5,725 nucleotides of DNA from Alphaproteobacteria bacterium (GTDB taxonomy: Bacteria; Pseudomonadota; Alphaproteobacteria; Rhizobiales; Devosiaceae). Positions 1-5,725 of this stretch are shown here, piece by piece. Where the stretch lies: assembly GCA_018820005.1 (NCBI GenBank), contig JAHJOS010000437.1:1-5725 (forward strand), given 5' to 3'. The notes under the pieces were generated by a model. The model ran no database searches and was not told the origin of the DNA. It saw only the letters and a program-made list of their open reading frames with translations. Position 1 is the stretch's first letter, and the number at the start of each line of letters is the position of its first letter. The position numbers were made by a program, and so were the translations under genes.

Positions 1-1097
1 ATATGGCGCGGGCCATGCTGACGCTTTACGAGACCTATCGCCGGACCAATGAGCGCCTCAACAGCGTCGATGCCGTGCTGACCCGCGATCCGCAGTCCGG
101 CATGCAAACGGCCTACGAGGAGGTGCGCGACTTCTTCCACTATGCCGACAATTACATCGACCCGTTGGATCGTGCTGCCGAGGCGCTGGCCGGTGAGCTG
201 GGCGAATTCGGGCCCGACCGGCTCAACCGGCTGATCGGCTATTGTCAGGAAGCCCATGATTTGCGCGTGGTGCTGACCGCCCCAAGCCGCCCCGATTTGA
301 TCAAGGATTATGATCGCGCCAGTCGCACCCTCGCGATCAACACACGGCTTGATCCGCCGACGCTGTTCTTCCAGATCGCTGCCCATCTGGCGGGCATGGA
401 ACAGACCACGCTGCTCGATCAATTGCTCGACGCCGCCAGCTTCAAGACCGCCGAAGCGCGGGCCATTGCCCGCATGGGACTGGCTAATTATTTCGCCGGC
501 GCCCTGCAGATGCCTTATGGCGCCTATCTCAAGGCGGCCGAAGCGCATGGCTATGATATTGAGGAGCTGGGGCATCTGTTTGGGGCCAGTCTCGAACAGG
601 TCGCCCATCGTCTTTCCACCATGCAGCGACCACGCGAGCGCGGCGTGCCGTTCTTTTTCGCGCGGGTCGATGCCGCTGGGACCATCACCAAGCGCCACTC
701 AGCGACGGCGCTGCAATTTGCCCGCTTTGGCGGCGCCTGCCCACTGTGGAATGTGCATCGCGCCTTTGAGGCGCATGGCCAGATCATCCGGCAATTGGCC
801 GAGACGCCGGATGGCAATCGCTATCTGTGCCTGGCCTGGTCGAGCGAGAAGCGCAGTGGCGGCTATAAAGGCATCACGCGCCGTTATGCCTATGCGCTGG
901 GTTGCGAAATCAGCCATGCCGGGCGGCTGGTTTATGGCAGCGATATCGATCTCGCGCGCGACAGCTTTGATCCTATCGGCATCTCGTGCCGCATTTGCGA
1001 GCGCCGCAACTGCACCCAGCGCTCGGTGCCGCCGCTGGCCAGCAGCATTTCCGTTCATGCTGACCGGCGCGCCGTGGTGCCTTACGACATCGACTAG
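1..1097 (+). CDS. ScfR-family (short-chain fatty acyl) XRE-type transcriptional regulator, N-terminus cut by window edge
   Basis: Regulators of this family sense short-chain acyl-CoA metabolism and control genes such as those of the glyoxylate and methylcitrate pathways (RamB and PrpR of actinobacteria). The frame (codons from base 3) is open to the left edge. The Met at base 3 looks internal, because 364 residues are visible where the family has roughly 460-480, and the XRE helix-turn-helix is absent. Visible residues 1-30 are the helical region that follows the HTH. Residues 90-200 match the M78/ImmA-IrrE-like region, but where HExxH would sit there is 'FFQIAAHLAGMEQ' (123-134), so no protease activity is expected; this is usual in the family. 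The C-terminal domain has 'GGACPLWNVHRAF' (243-255), 'NRYLCLAW' (272-279) and 'DPIGISCRICERRNC' (323-337), the hallmark of ScfR proteins, with Cys246, 329, 332 and 337. The gene converges on an ABC importer operon, so control of that operon is not implied. Family call is firm; the target genes are unknown. Confidence 0.9.
   Translation, partial: MARAMLTLYETYRRTNERLNSVDAVLTRDPQSGMQTAYEEVRDFFHYADNYIDPLDRAAEALAGELGEFGPDRLNRLIGYCQEAHDLRVVLTAPSRPDLIKDYDRASRTLAINTRLDPPTLFFQIAAHLAGMEQTTLLDQLLDAASFKTAEARAIARMGLANYFAGALQMPYGAYLKAAEAHGYDIEELGHLFGASLEQVAHRLSTMQRPRERGVPFFFARVDAAGTITKRHSATALQFARFGGACPLWNVHRAFEAHGQIIRQLAETPDGNRYLCLAWSSEKRSGGYKGITRRYAYALGCEISHAGRLVYGSDIDLARDSFDPIGISCRICERRNCTQRSVPPLASSISVHADRRAVVPYDID
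1094..1097. other. Shared CTAG palindrome carrying the stop codons of both convergent genes
   Basis: CTAG is its own reverse complement. Bases 1095-1097 are the TAG stop of the + strand regulator, and bases 1096-1094 read on the minus strand are the TAG stop of the ATPase. The two coding regions therefore overlap tail to tail by four bases with no intergenic spacer. Confidence 0.95.
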
Positions 1098-2557
1098 AAC
1101 GGCCGCGCAACGGCGGCCCTTTGTGAAAACGGACCTCGCACAGCCAGACGACCGTCTTGCATGACCAAAACGCGGTCGGCGAACTGGTTCAGCATATGCT
1201 GGTCATGGCTGACCAGAACAATTGCTGTTCCGTCCAACGCTGCGCCTGACAGCAGATTCAGCACCTGCTGCCGGGCAATCGTATCGAGTGCGCTCGTAGG
1301 CTCGTCCGCAAGGATGATTGCTGGCTGGCCAATGGTTGCCCTGGCGACCGAGATGCGCTGGCACTGGCCCGAGGATAGTTGGCCGGGCAGGCTCTCGGGA
1401 TCAACAGCACCCAGCCCGACCTGTTCAAGCGCCGCAGCGGCGCGGTCGCGGCGTTGTTTTTGAGACAGTCGAGGAAGATGCCGGGCCGTCAGTGGCTCTG
1501 TCAGGCTGCGCCAGATTGCCCAGCGGCTGTTCAGGCTCACCACTGGATCCTGGAAAACCGGCATGATCGACCCTGGGCGGTTCAGCGCAACGGAGCGTTT
1601 GAGAGTTCCGGCATAGGGCCGTTCCAGCCCGCCGAGCAGGCGCAGCAGGGTGGATTTTCCACATCCTGACGGGCCGGTAATACCCAGAATTTCGCCAGCG
1701 TACACCGAGACGTCGCAATCCGATATCGCGTCGTGCCCGCCATAGCGCATGCCAAGACCTCTGCCTGACAAGCAGATTTCGCCTTGATGCTCGCGCCCCT
1801 TCCTGCTGGGAACACCTACGGCAGAAAACAGGTTCTGGACGTAGCGGTTCGAACTGATTGACAGTGCCTGTGGCGTCCCTGTCTCGAGAATGCGACCCTC
1901 ATCGCAAAGGGCAATCCGGTCGGCGTGGCGCAGCACAAGCCCCAGGTCATGGCTGATCAGCAGCACTGCACTGCCACTGGCCTTGAGGGTGGCGAGGACA
2001 GCGTCGGCTCGATCGGTATCGAGGGCGCTGGTTGGTTCATCGGCAACCAGCAAGGCCGGCGCGTGTGCTGTTGCGGCGGCGATGGAGGCACGCTGCAGCA
2101 TGCCCCCGCTCCACTGGTGGGGGTATTGATCGATGGCTCTTGCCGCGTCGGCAATGCCTGCCTGTGCCAAGCGTTCGCAAACAACACCCGCTGCGGGTCG
2201 CTCGCCATGCACTGCCCACGCCGCAGAGACATGGGTTTGCACCGTACGGAGCGGATCGCAGGCCTGATAGGGGTCCTGCGCCACATAGCCGATGGCCCTG
2301 CCGCGCAATTGACGCAGTGCGGCCTCATCAAGCGTCAACACGTCCTGCCCTTGAAAGGTCAGGCTGCCCGAGGTCTGGGCGCCCGGCGGGAGCAATCCCA
2401 GAATGGCGCGGGCAATGGTGGTCTTGCCCGATCCCGAGGGACCGACAAGTGCCAGACACTCCCCAGCTCGTATGGTCAGATCAATCCCTTGCACAACGGT
2501 AGGACCGGCACCGTAACCAATGGTCAGGCGCTTGCAGGCCAGCAGGACATCGCTCAT
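1094..2557 (-). CDS. Fused two-domain ABC importer ATPase, peptide/nickel family (DppD-DppF / NikD-NikE fusion)
   Basis: This 487-residue cytoplasmic ATPase supplies both nucleotide-binding domains of the importer. Domain 1 (about 1-245): Walker A 'GPSGSGKT' (39-46), Q-loop Gln94 in 'YVAQDP', signature 'WSGGMLQR' (149-156), Walker B 'LLVADEP' with Asp173-Glu174, D-loop 'SALD' (177-180), switch His203. Domain 2 (about 262-487): Walker A 'GPSGCGKS' (295-302), Q-loop Gln336 in 'VFQDP', signature 'LSSGQCQR' (394-401), Walker B 'IILADEP' with Asp418-Glu419, switch His451. All catalytic residues are present in both halves; the signatures depart from LSGGQ. The usual C-terminal peptide-transporter extension (oligo_HPY) is reduced to 'NRYVQNLF' (238-245) after domain 1 and is missing after domain 2. 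Start ATG at 2557 was chosen because it overlaps the permease stop as ATGA, has GAGGG five bases upstream, and homology begins there; an open frame runs further upstream but only shadows the permease. It ends on the TAG shared with the convergent regulator. The compact size resembles Nik/Cnt ATPases more than Opp/Dpp ones. Confidence 0.95.
   Translation of the reverse strand: MSDVLLACKRLTIGYGAGPTVVQGIDLTIRAGECLALVGPSGSGKTTIARAILGLLPPGAQTSGSLTFQGQDVLTLDEAALRQLRGRAIGYVAQDPYQACDPLRTVQTHVSAAWAVHGERPAAGVVCERLAQAGIADAARAIDQYPHQWSGGMLQRASIAAATAHAPALLVADEPTSALDTDRADAVLATLKASGSAVLLISHDLGLVLRHADRIALCDEGRILETGTPQALSISSNRYVQNLFSAVGVPSRKGREHQGEICLSGRGLGMRYGGHDAISDCDVSVYAGEILGITGPSGCGKSTLLRLLGGLERPYAGTLKRSVALNRPGSIMPVFQDPVVSLNSRWAIWRSLTEPLTARHLPRLSQKQRRDRAAAALEQVGLGAVDPESLPGQLSSGQCQRISVARATIGQPAIILADEPTSALDTIARQQVLNLLSGAALDGTAIVLVSHDQHMLNQFADRVLVMQDGRLAVRGPFSQRAAVARPF
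1098..1122 (+). terminator. Possible intrinsic terminator of the regulator gene
   Basis: A perfect 6-bp GC stem, GGCCGC (1101-1106) with GCGGCC (1113-1118), encloses a 6-base loop. After a C-C mismatch the flanking AA (1098-1099) can pair with TT (1120-1121). It begins one base after the regulator stop and is followed on the + strand only by a short T-run (TTTGTG), so termination may be weak. In the other direction the hairpin is followed by GTTCTAG, a poorer tail. The hairpin lies inside the last codons of the converging ATPase gene. The inverted repeat is seen directly; the terminator role is inferred. Confidence 0.45.
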
Positions 2558-3450
2558 GAGCGCCCTCGCGGCGCCAGCGTATCGCGCAGCCCATTGCCCA
2601 GCAGGTTGGCGGCCAGCACGGATGCAAAGATCAGCGTTGCCGGCGCCAGCAGCAGCCAAGGCGCAATGGGAAAATAAAAGCGCGACTCTGCCAGCATCGC
2701 GCCCCATTCGGCATAGGGTGGCTGCACGCCAAGTCCGAGGAAGGAAAAACCGGAAACCGCAGCGATCATGCCGCCAAGTCCCAGTGTGGCCACCACGGCC
2801 AGTTGCAGGGCAACGCCGGGCAGGATGTGGCCGAAAAGTATCCGACCCCAGCCAATCCCGGCCATGCGCGCCGCCAGAACATCGGGCCTCTGCCGCGCCG
2901 TCAGGGTCAACGACCGGGCGAGCCGGGCGTAGTAGGCCCAGTCGGCAAGAATCAGGGCCAACAGAAGATTGAAAAGGCCCGGGCCGAGAACGCCGATGAC
3001 AGCAATCGCCAGCACCAGTCCGGGGAGTGTCATCACCACGTCGACCAATCGCATCAGAATCAGGTCGATCCACCCGCCGGCAAGTCCGGCTAGGGTGCCC
3101 ACGACCAGCCCTATGCCAAAGATCGCGGCAAGGACCAGGCTCGCCGCACCAATGGATCGATGCGCCCCGTCCAGCACGCGCGACAGCACGTCCCGACCCG
3201 TGGCATCGGTTCCCAACCAGTGGCTTGCACCGGGCGGTTGTAGCGCAGCGGCATAGTCGGGCCAGTTCGGCTCGAATGGGGTCAACGCCGGACCAAGAAT
3301 TGCCATTGCGAGCAAGAGCATGCAGAGGGCAAGGCCAAGCCGGAATCCGCCATGCCCAAGCAGTTGCGGCCACAGCCGTCGTGACGTGTTGGGCCTAAAG
3401 GCCGGAACCGGCGGACGGGCCACGCTGGCGAAACGGTCGAGAGCGCTCAT
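2554..3450 (-). CDS. ABC importer inner-membrane permease, DppC/NikC/OppC type
   Basis: This 298-residue protein is the second channel subunit of the importer. A polar N-terminal tail of about 35 residues leads into membrane segment 1 (about 36-56), the position of the OppC N-terminal region. 'HWLGTDATGRDVLSR' (77-91) is the hallmark of the DppC subfamily. Further hydrophobic segments lie near 101-124, 137-158, 159-178, 215-235 and 265-286, giving the expected six. The EAA coupling loop, which docks on the ATPase, is 'AARMAGIGWGRILFGHILPG' (193-212). 'SFLGLGVQPPYAEWGAML' (236-253) and 'GNGLRDTLAPR' near the C-terminus are also typical. Length is normal for the family. The start at 3450 overlaps the preceding permease stop as ATGA, and its own stop overlaps the ATPase start the same way. 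Function as permease is firm; substrate is unknown. Confidence 0.95.
   Translation of the reverse strand: MSALDRFASVARPPVPAFRPNTSRRLWPQLLGHGGFRLGLALCMLLLAMAILGPALTPFEPNWPDYAAALQPPGASHWLGTDATGRDVLSRVLDGAHRSIGAASLVLAAIFGIGLVVGTLAGLAGGWIDLILMRLVDVVMTLPGLVLAIAVIGVLGPGLFNLLLALILADWAYYARLARSLTLTARQRPDVLAARMAGIGWGRILFGHILPGVALQLAVVATLGLGGMIAAVSGFSFLGLGVQPPYAEWGAMLAESRFYFPIAPWLLLAPATLIFASVLAANLLGNGLRDTLAPRGRS
2563..2567 (-). promoter_or_regulatory. Ribosome binding site of the ATPase gene
   Basis: GAGGG on the minus strand lies five bases before the ATG at 2557, a good Shine-Dalgarno match and spacing. It sits within the last codons of the upstream permease. It supports the short ATPase start over the longer open frame that continues upstream. 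The two permease starts have weaker sites: AGG at 3456-3458 before the ATG at 3450, and nothing convincing before the ATG at 4394, where coupling through ATGA probably matters more. Confidence 0.6.
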
Positions 3451-4394
3451 GCTGGCCTGCGCAGACGCGGATCGATCAGCATGGTGACGAGGTCCACGAT
3501 GAGGCTCGCGCCGACGTAGCTCAACCCGCTGATCAGCACGAAGCCCTGGATGACCGGATAGTCACGTGCCGATAGTGCCTGGAGCAGGTAGCGACCGATG
3601 CCAGGCCAGGTGAAGATTTCCTCGATGATGGGCGCGCCACCGATCAGTCCGCCTATGCTGATGCCGATGGCGGTCAGGAATGGCACAATGCCATTGGGCA
3701 GACTATGGCGAAGCAGCACGTAGCGCGGCGTTGCCCCCCGTGCCCGCGCCACCATGGCATGGTTCGCAGCGCCGGCATCGAGCAGGCTGGCCCGCAACAA
3801 TTGTGTCCACCCCGCAGCGCGGTCGACCGCGATGGTCAGAGCGGGTAACAGCACGAGGGAAGCGCTGCCATTGGCCAGGACTTTGCCGACACCCGCCCCA
3901 ACCACGACATATTGCAGCACGAGCAGGGCCAGAACAAATGTCGGCAGCGCCGCACCCAGCTGCGTATAGAGCATTATCGCACGGTCGGGCCATTTGCCGT
4001 GCCAAGCCACCGCAATGATCGACAGCAGCAGCGACAGGGCAATCGACCCGGCCAGTGCCGAACCAAGCAGCAGCAGTGTGGCGGGGAGCCGGTCCAGCAG
4101 TTCGGACAGCACCGGCCGACCTGTGCGATAGGATACCGACAGATCGCCCTGCGTCACGCGGATCAGCCAATGGGCAAACTGGTTGGGCAATGGCTGGTCC
4201 AGCGCCATCTCGGCGCGCAGATTGGCGATCTGCAGATCGTTGGGTTCAAGTATGTTACGTGCCTCGAAAATGCGCAGCACCGGGTCGCCCGGTGCCAGCG
4301 GCAAGAGCGCCCAGACCAGCATGCTGGCCGCCAAAGCGGTCAGCACGGCCTGAGCCAGCCGCCCGAAGATGGCCGACGCCAGGCCAGGTGTCAT
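3447..4394 (-). CDS. ABC importer inner-membrane permease, DppB/NikB/OppB type
   Basis: This 315-residue protein is the first channel subunit. Membrane segment 1 (about 12-34) ends in 'LLPLAPGDPV' (30-39), the DppB-type 'PGDP' motif. The periplasmic region contains 'LDQPLPNQFAHWL' (65-77) and 'GDLSVSYRTGRPV' (83-95), both characteristic of the subfamily. Hydrophobic segments follow near 104-130, 140-165, 178-192, 236-257 and 281-306. The EAA coupling loop is 'VARARGATPRYVLLRHSLPN' (215-234). 'EEIFTWPGIGRYLLQAL' (258-274) with 'RDYPVIQG' (277-284), and the C-terminal 'DPRLR' (308-312), complete the family pattern. Length is standard. The start ATG at 4394 overlaps the stop of the binding-protein gene (ATGA); no strong Shine-Dalgarno sequence precedes it, which suggests re-initiation by ribosomes finishing the upstream gene. 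Confidence 0.95.
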   Translation of the reverse strand: MTPGLASAIFGRLAQAVLTALAASMLVWALLPLAPGDPVLRIFEARNILEPNDLQIANLRAEMALDQPLPNQFAHWLIRVTQGDLSVSYRTGRPVLSELLDRLPATLLLLGSALAGSIALSLLLSIIAVAWHGKWPDRAIMLYTQLGAALPTFVLALLVLQYVVVGAGVGKVLANGSASLVLLPALTIAVDRAAGWTQLLRASLLDAGAANHAMVARARGATPRYVLLRHSLPNGIVPFLTAIGISIGGLIGGAPIIEEIFTWPGIGRYLLQALSARDYPVIQGFVLISGLSYVGASLIVDLVTMLIDPRLRRPA

Positions 4395-5725
4395 GGCGCG
4401 GGGCTCGGTGCGGTTTGCCAGGACACGTGGTATAGGGCAAAGCCCGGCTGGTAGCCGGCATAGGCATCGTTGACCACCACCCTGCCCTTGTGGATGCTGA
4501 AGGCAAATACATAGGGGTCTTCGGCTACCAGAATGTCTTGGATGCGCATCAGGATCGCATCGCGGCGCGCTGTGTCCCCTGTCACCCTGAGTTCAGGGAT
4601 CAGAGCCTGCACCTCGGCATTGTCATAGCCAGCAAAGTTGCGCTGACCACCTGTTGCGAGATAGCGGTTGAGAAACGGTGACGTCACGCCCCAGCTCACC
4701 GTGCCTTCGCTTGAGATCGCCAGGTCCCAGTCCACCTCACCGCCCGAGAGGGCACTATAGACATCGTCGACGGACTGTACCGTCACTGTAATGCCGAGGG
4801 CCTGAAGCTGGGCCTGCACAGCGCCGCTGAGGGGCACCAGATCGGGCTGCTGGGGATAGATGATCAGCTTGATGGTCAGTGCCTGTCCATCCTTGCGTCG
4901 GACGTCGCCGTCGAGCAGCCAGCCAGCCTGATCGAGCAGTGCTGCTGCGGCGGCCGTATCGGTTCGATAGTTTTCCAATGCCCAGGGGAAACTGTTGTTA
5001 TAGAGGCCCGTGGCCTGTTCGAGCACGCCACCGAAGACCACGTTGACAATCTGGTCATAGTCGATCGCCTGGAGCAGCGCCCGGCGGACATTGACGTCGT
5101 CGAATGGCGTTGCGGCAATGTTCATGAAGCCCATGAAGCCACCGGTGGCAGGCGTGCCGTAGTTGAAATGGATGCCGGCAGTTGCATCGACTACGGGCTT
5201 TGCCGCAATCGGCGGATAGAGGGCTATATCGGCTTCGTCGTTCTGCACCGCCAGAATGCGGGCGTTGGCGTCGCTGACAAAACTCACATCGACGCCAGGC
5301 AGGGCCGGCATACCCATCCAATAGTCGGCATAGCGCTCGGTCTGCATGCGCTCGCTTCCCAGCGCCGTGATGGCATAGGGACCGGTGTAAATGCCGGCGC
5401 CGATCAGCCTGGTCCAATCCTCGCCTACTGCGGCCACCGTTGCCGCGTCGTAGATGAGGAAGACACTTTCGTTGGACAGTACGCCGGGCAGTTCCGGCCA
5501 CGGCGACCTGGAAGTGATGGTGATTTCCAGATCGCCGGTCTTCTCAAAAATGGTTCCTTCCGGCACAGCGCCCTTGGCGGAGTCGGAAATGGCAAGCTGG
5601 AGGTTGATGGCGGCGAGAACCGCATCGGCGTCTACCGGCTTGCCGTTCTGGAAGGTCACTCCGCTACGCAGGGTGGCAACCCAGGTCAGCTCGTCCCTTG
5701 CCGTCAGACTTTCCAGCAGCCAGGG
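4391..5725 (-). CDS. ABC transporter periplasmic solute-binding protein, family 5 (peptide/nickel type), N-terminus cut by window edge
   Basis: This is the periplasmic receptor that delivers substrate to the two permeases. The frame is open to the right edge, giving 444 visible residues; family members have about 500-540, so the signal peptide and start of lobe 1 lie outside. The GTG at 5659 is only an internal valine: the residues before it, ending 'LTWVATLRSG', already match the family, followed by 'VTFQNGKPVDADAV' (23-36). Other family marks, numbered in the fragment: 'GAGIYTGPY' (109-117), the SBP_5 core 'TPFDDVNVRRAL' and 'AIDYDQIVNVVFGG' (206-233), 'LLDQAGW' (263-269) with 'KDGQALTIKL' (278-287), the 'WDLAI' strand (333-337), 'NRYLATGGQRNFAGYDN' (353-369) and a C-terminal 'DPYVFAF' (403-409). 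The C-terminus 'HVSWQTAPSPAP' ends as TGA inside the permease start. Family is firm. Ligand is not: NikA-, CntA- and dipeptide-binding proteins share this fold, and I see no decisive ligand motif. Confidence 0.93.
   Translation of the reverse strand, partial: PWLLESLTARDELTWVATLRSGVTFQNGKPVDADAVLAAINLQLAISDSAKGAVPEGTIFEKTGDLEITITSRSPWPELPGVLSNESVFLIYDAATVAAVGEDWTRLIGAGIYTGPYAITALGSERMQTERYADYWMGMPALPGVDVSFVSDANARILAVQNDEADIALYPPIAAKPVVDATAGIHFNYGTPATGGFMGFMNIAATPFDDVNVRRALLQAIDYDQIVNVVFGGVLEQATGLYNNSFPWALENYRTDTAAAAALLDQAGWLLDGDVRRKDGQALTIKLIIYPQQPDLVPLSGAVQAQLQALGITVTVQSVDDVYSALSGGEVDWDLAISSEGTVSWGVTSPFLNRYLATGGQRNFAGYDNAEVQALIPELRVTGDTARRDAILMRIQDILVAEDPYVFAFSIHKGRVVVNDAYAGYQPGFALYHVSWQTAPSPAP

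Noticed and set aside
3..5. ATG at base 3 as the true start of the regulator
   Set aside because: The protein would lack the DNA-binding HTH and about 100 residues found in the family, and the frame stays open at the edge. The Met matches an internal family position.
310..1164. Second + strand open frame of 284 codons inside the regulator
   Set aside because: It lies in another frame of the clear ScfR gene and is rich in Arg, Ser, Pro and Ala with no family resemblance. It is a shadow frame in GC-rich DNA.
1246..2060. Two similar stretches in the ATPase gene (both encode DEPTSALDT), possible direct repeat or recent duplication
   Set aside because: Similarity is limited to conserved ATPase motifs and the bases differ at many third positions, as expected for two ancient homologous domains.
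1925..2677. Long + strand open frame of 250 codons opposite the ATPase gene
   Set aside because: It mirrors the codon pattern of the GC-rich ATPase on the other strand, has no recognisable domain and shows low-complexity Gly/Arg/Gln-rich composition. It is a shadow.
2558..3373. Upstream extension of the ATPase frame (272 more codons) as a possible longer protein
   Set aside because: The extension lies within the DppC-type permease in another frame, shows no homology and is Arg/Cys/Gly-rich. The ATGA overlap, ribosome binding site and domain start all support 2557.
4021..4080. Runs of CAGCAG that look like a short trinucleotide repeat
   Set aside because: On the coding strand they are CTG leucine codons in a membrane segment of the permease, so the repeat follows from codon bias.
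5657..5659. GTG at 5659 as the start of the binding protein
   Set aside because: The 22 codons before it to the window edge continue family-5 binding-protein sequence, and starting there would leave out the signal peptide. The gene is cut by the edge.

Overview
The window is GC-rich, fully coding DNA with strong GC/AT codon bias. It most resembles an alphaproteobacterium, perhaps Hyphomicrobiales (Devosia- or Rhizobium-like); this taxonomic guess rests on protein style and gene types, not on a marker gene. There is no RNA gene, insertion sequence, CRISPR array or phage gene, and no stretch of more than a few bases lies outside a coding region. Both edges cut through genes.

Left part (1-1097, + strand): the C-terminal three quarters of a ScfR-type regulator (short-chain fatty acyl transcriptional regulator family; XRE helix-turn-helix, degenerate M78/ImmA-IrrE-like domain and a C-terminal cysteine-containing domain, the family of mycobacterial RamB and PrpR). 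The N-terminal DNA-binding domain lies off the left edge.

Right part (1094-5725, - strand): a four-gene ABC importer operon of the peptide/nickel (Dpp/Nik/Opp) family. Read in its own direction it runs: periplasmic solute-binding protein of family 5 (5' end off the right edge), DppB/NikB-type permease, DppC/NikC-type permease, and one ATPase that fuses the DppD/NikD and DppF/NikE halves. Each of the three junctions is a 4-base ATGA stop/start overlap, so the genes are almost certainly co-transcribed and translationally coupled. Together they would make a complete importer: the binding protein captures a solute in the periplasm, two permeases form the channel, and the two-domain ATPase powers it. 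The substrate cannot be fixed from sequence; peptides, metal chelates or opine-like compounds are all possible.

The two transcription units converge and end on the same four bases: the palindrome CTAG at 1094-1097 is the TAG stop of both genes. A GC-rich hairpin directly after it, inside the end of the ATPase gene, may end the regulator transcript.

No undescribed biological system is evident. The points worth a second look are the shared-stop convergent junction with its embedded hairpin, the compact fused ATPase with unusual signature motifs, and the conserved cysteines plus lost zinc-protease motif in the regulator.
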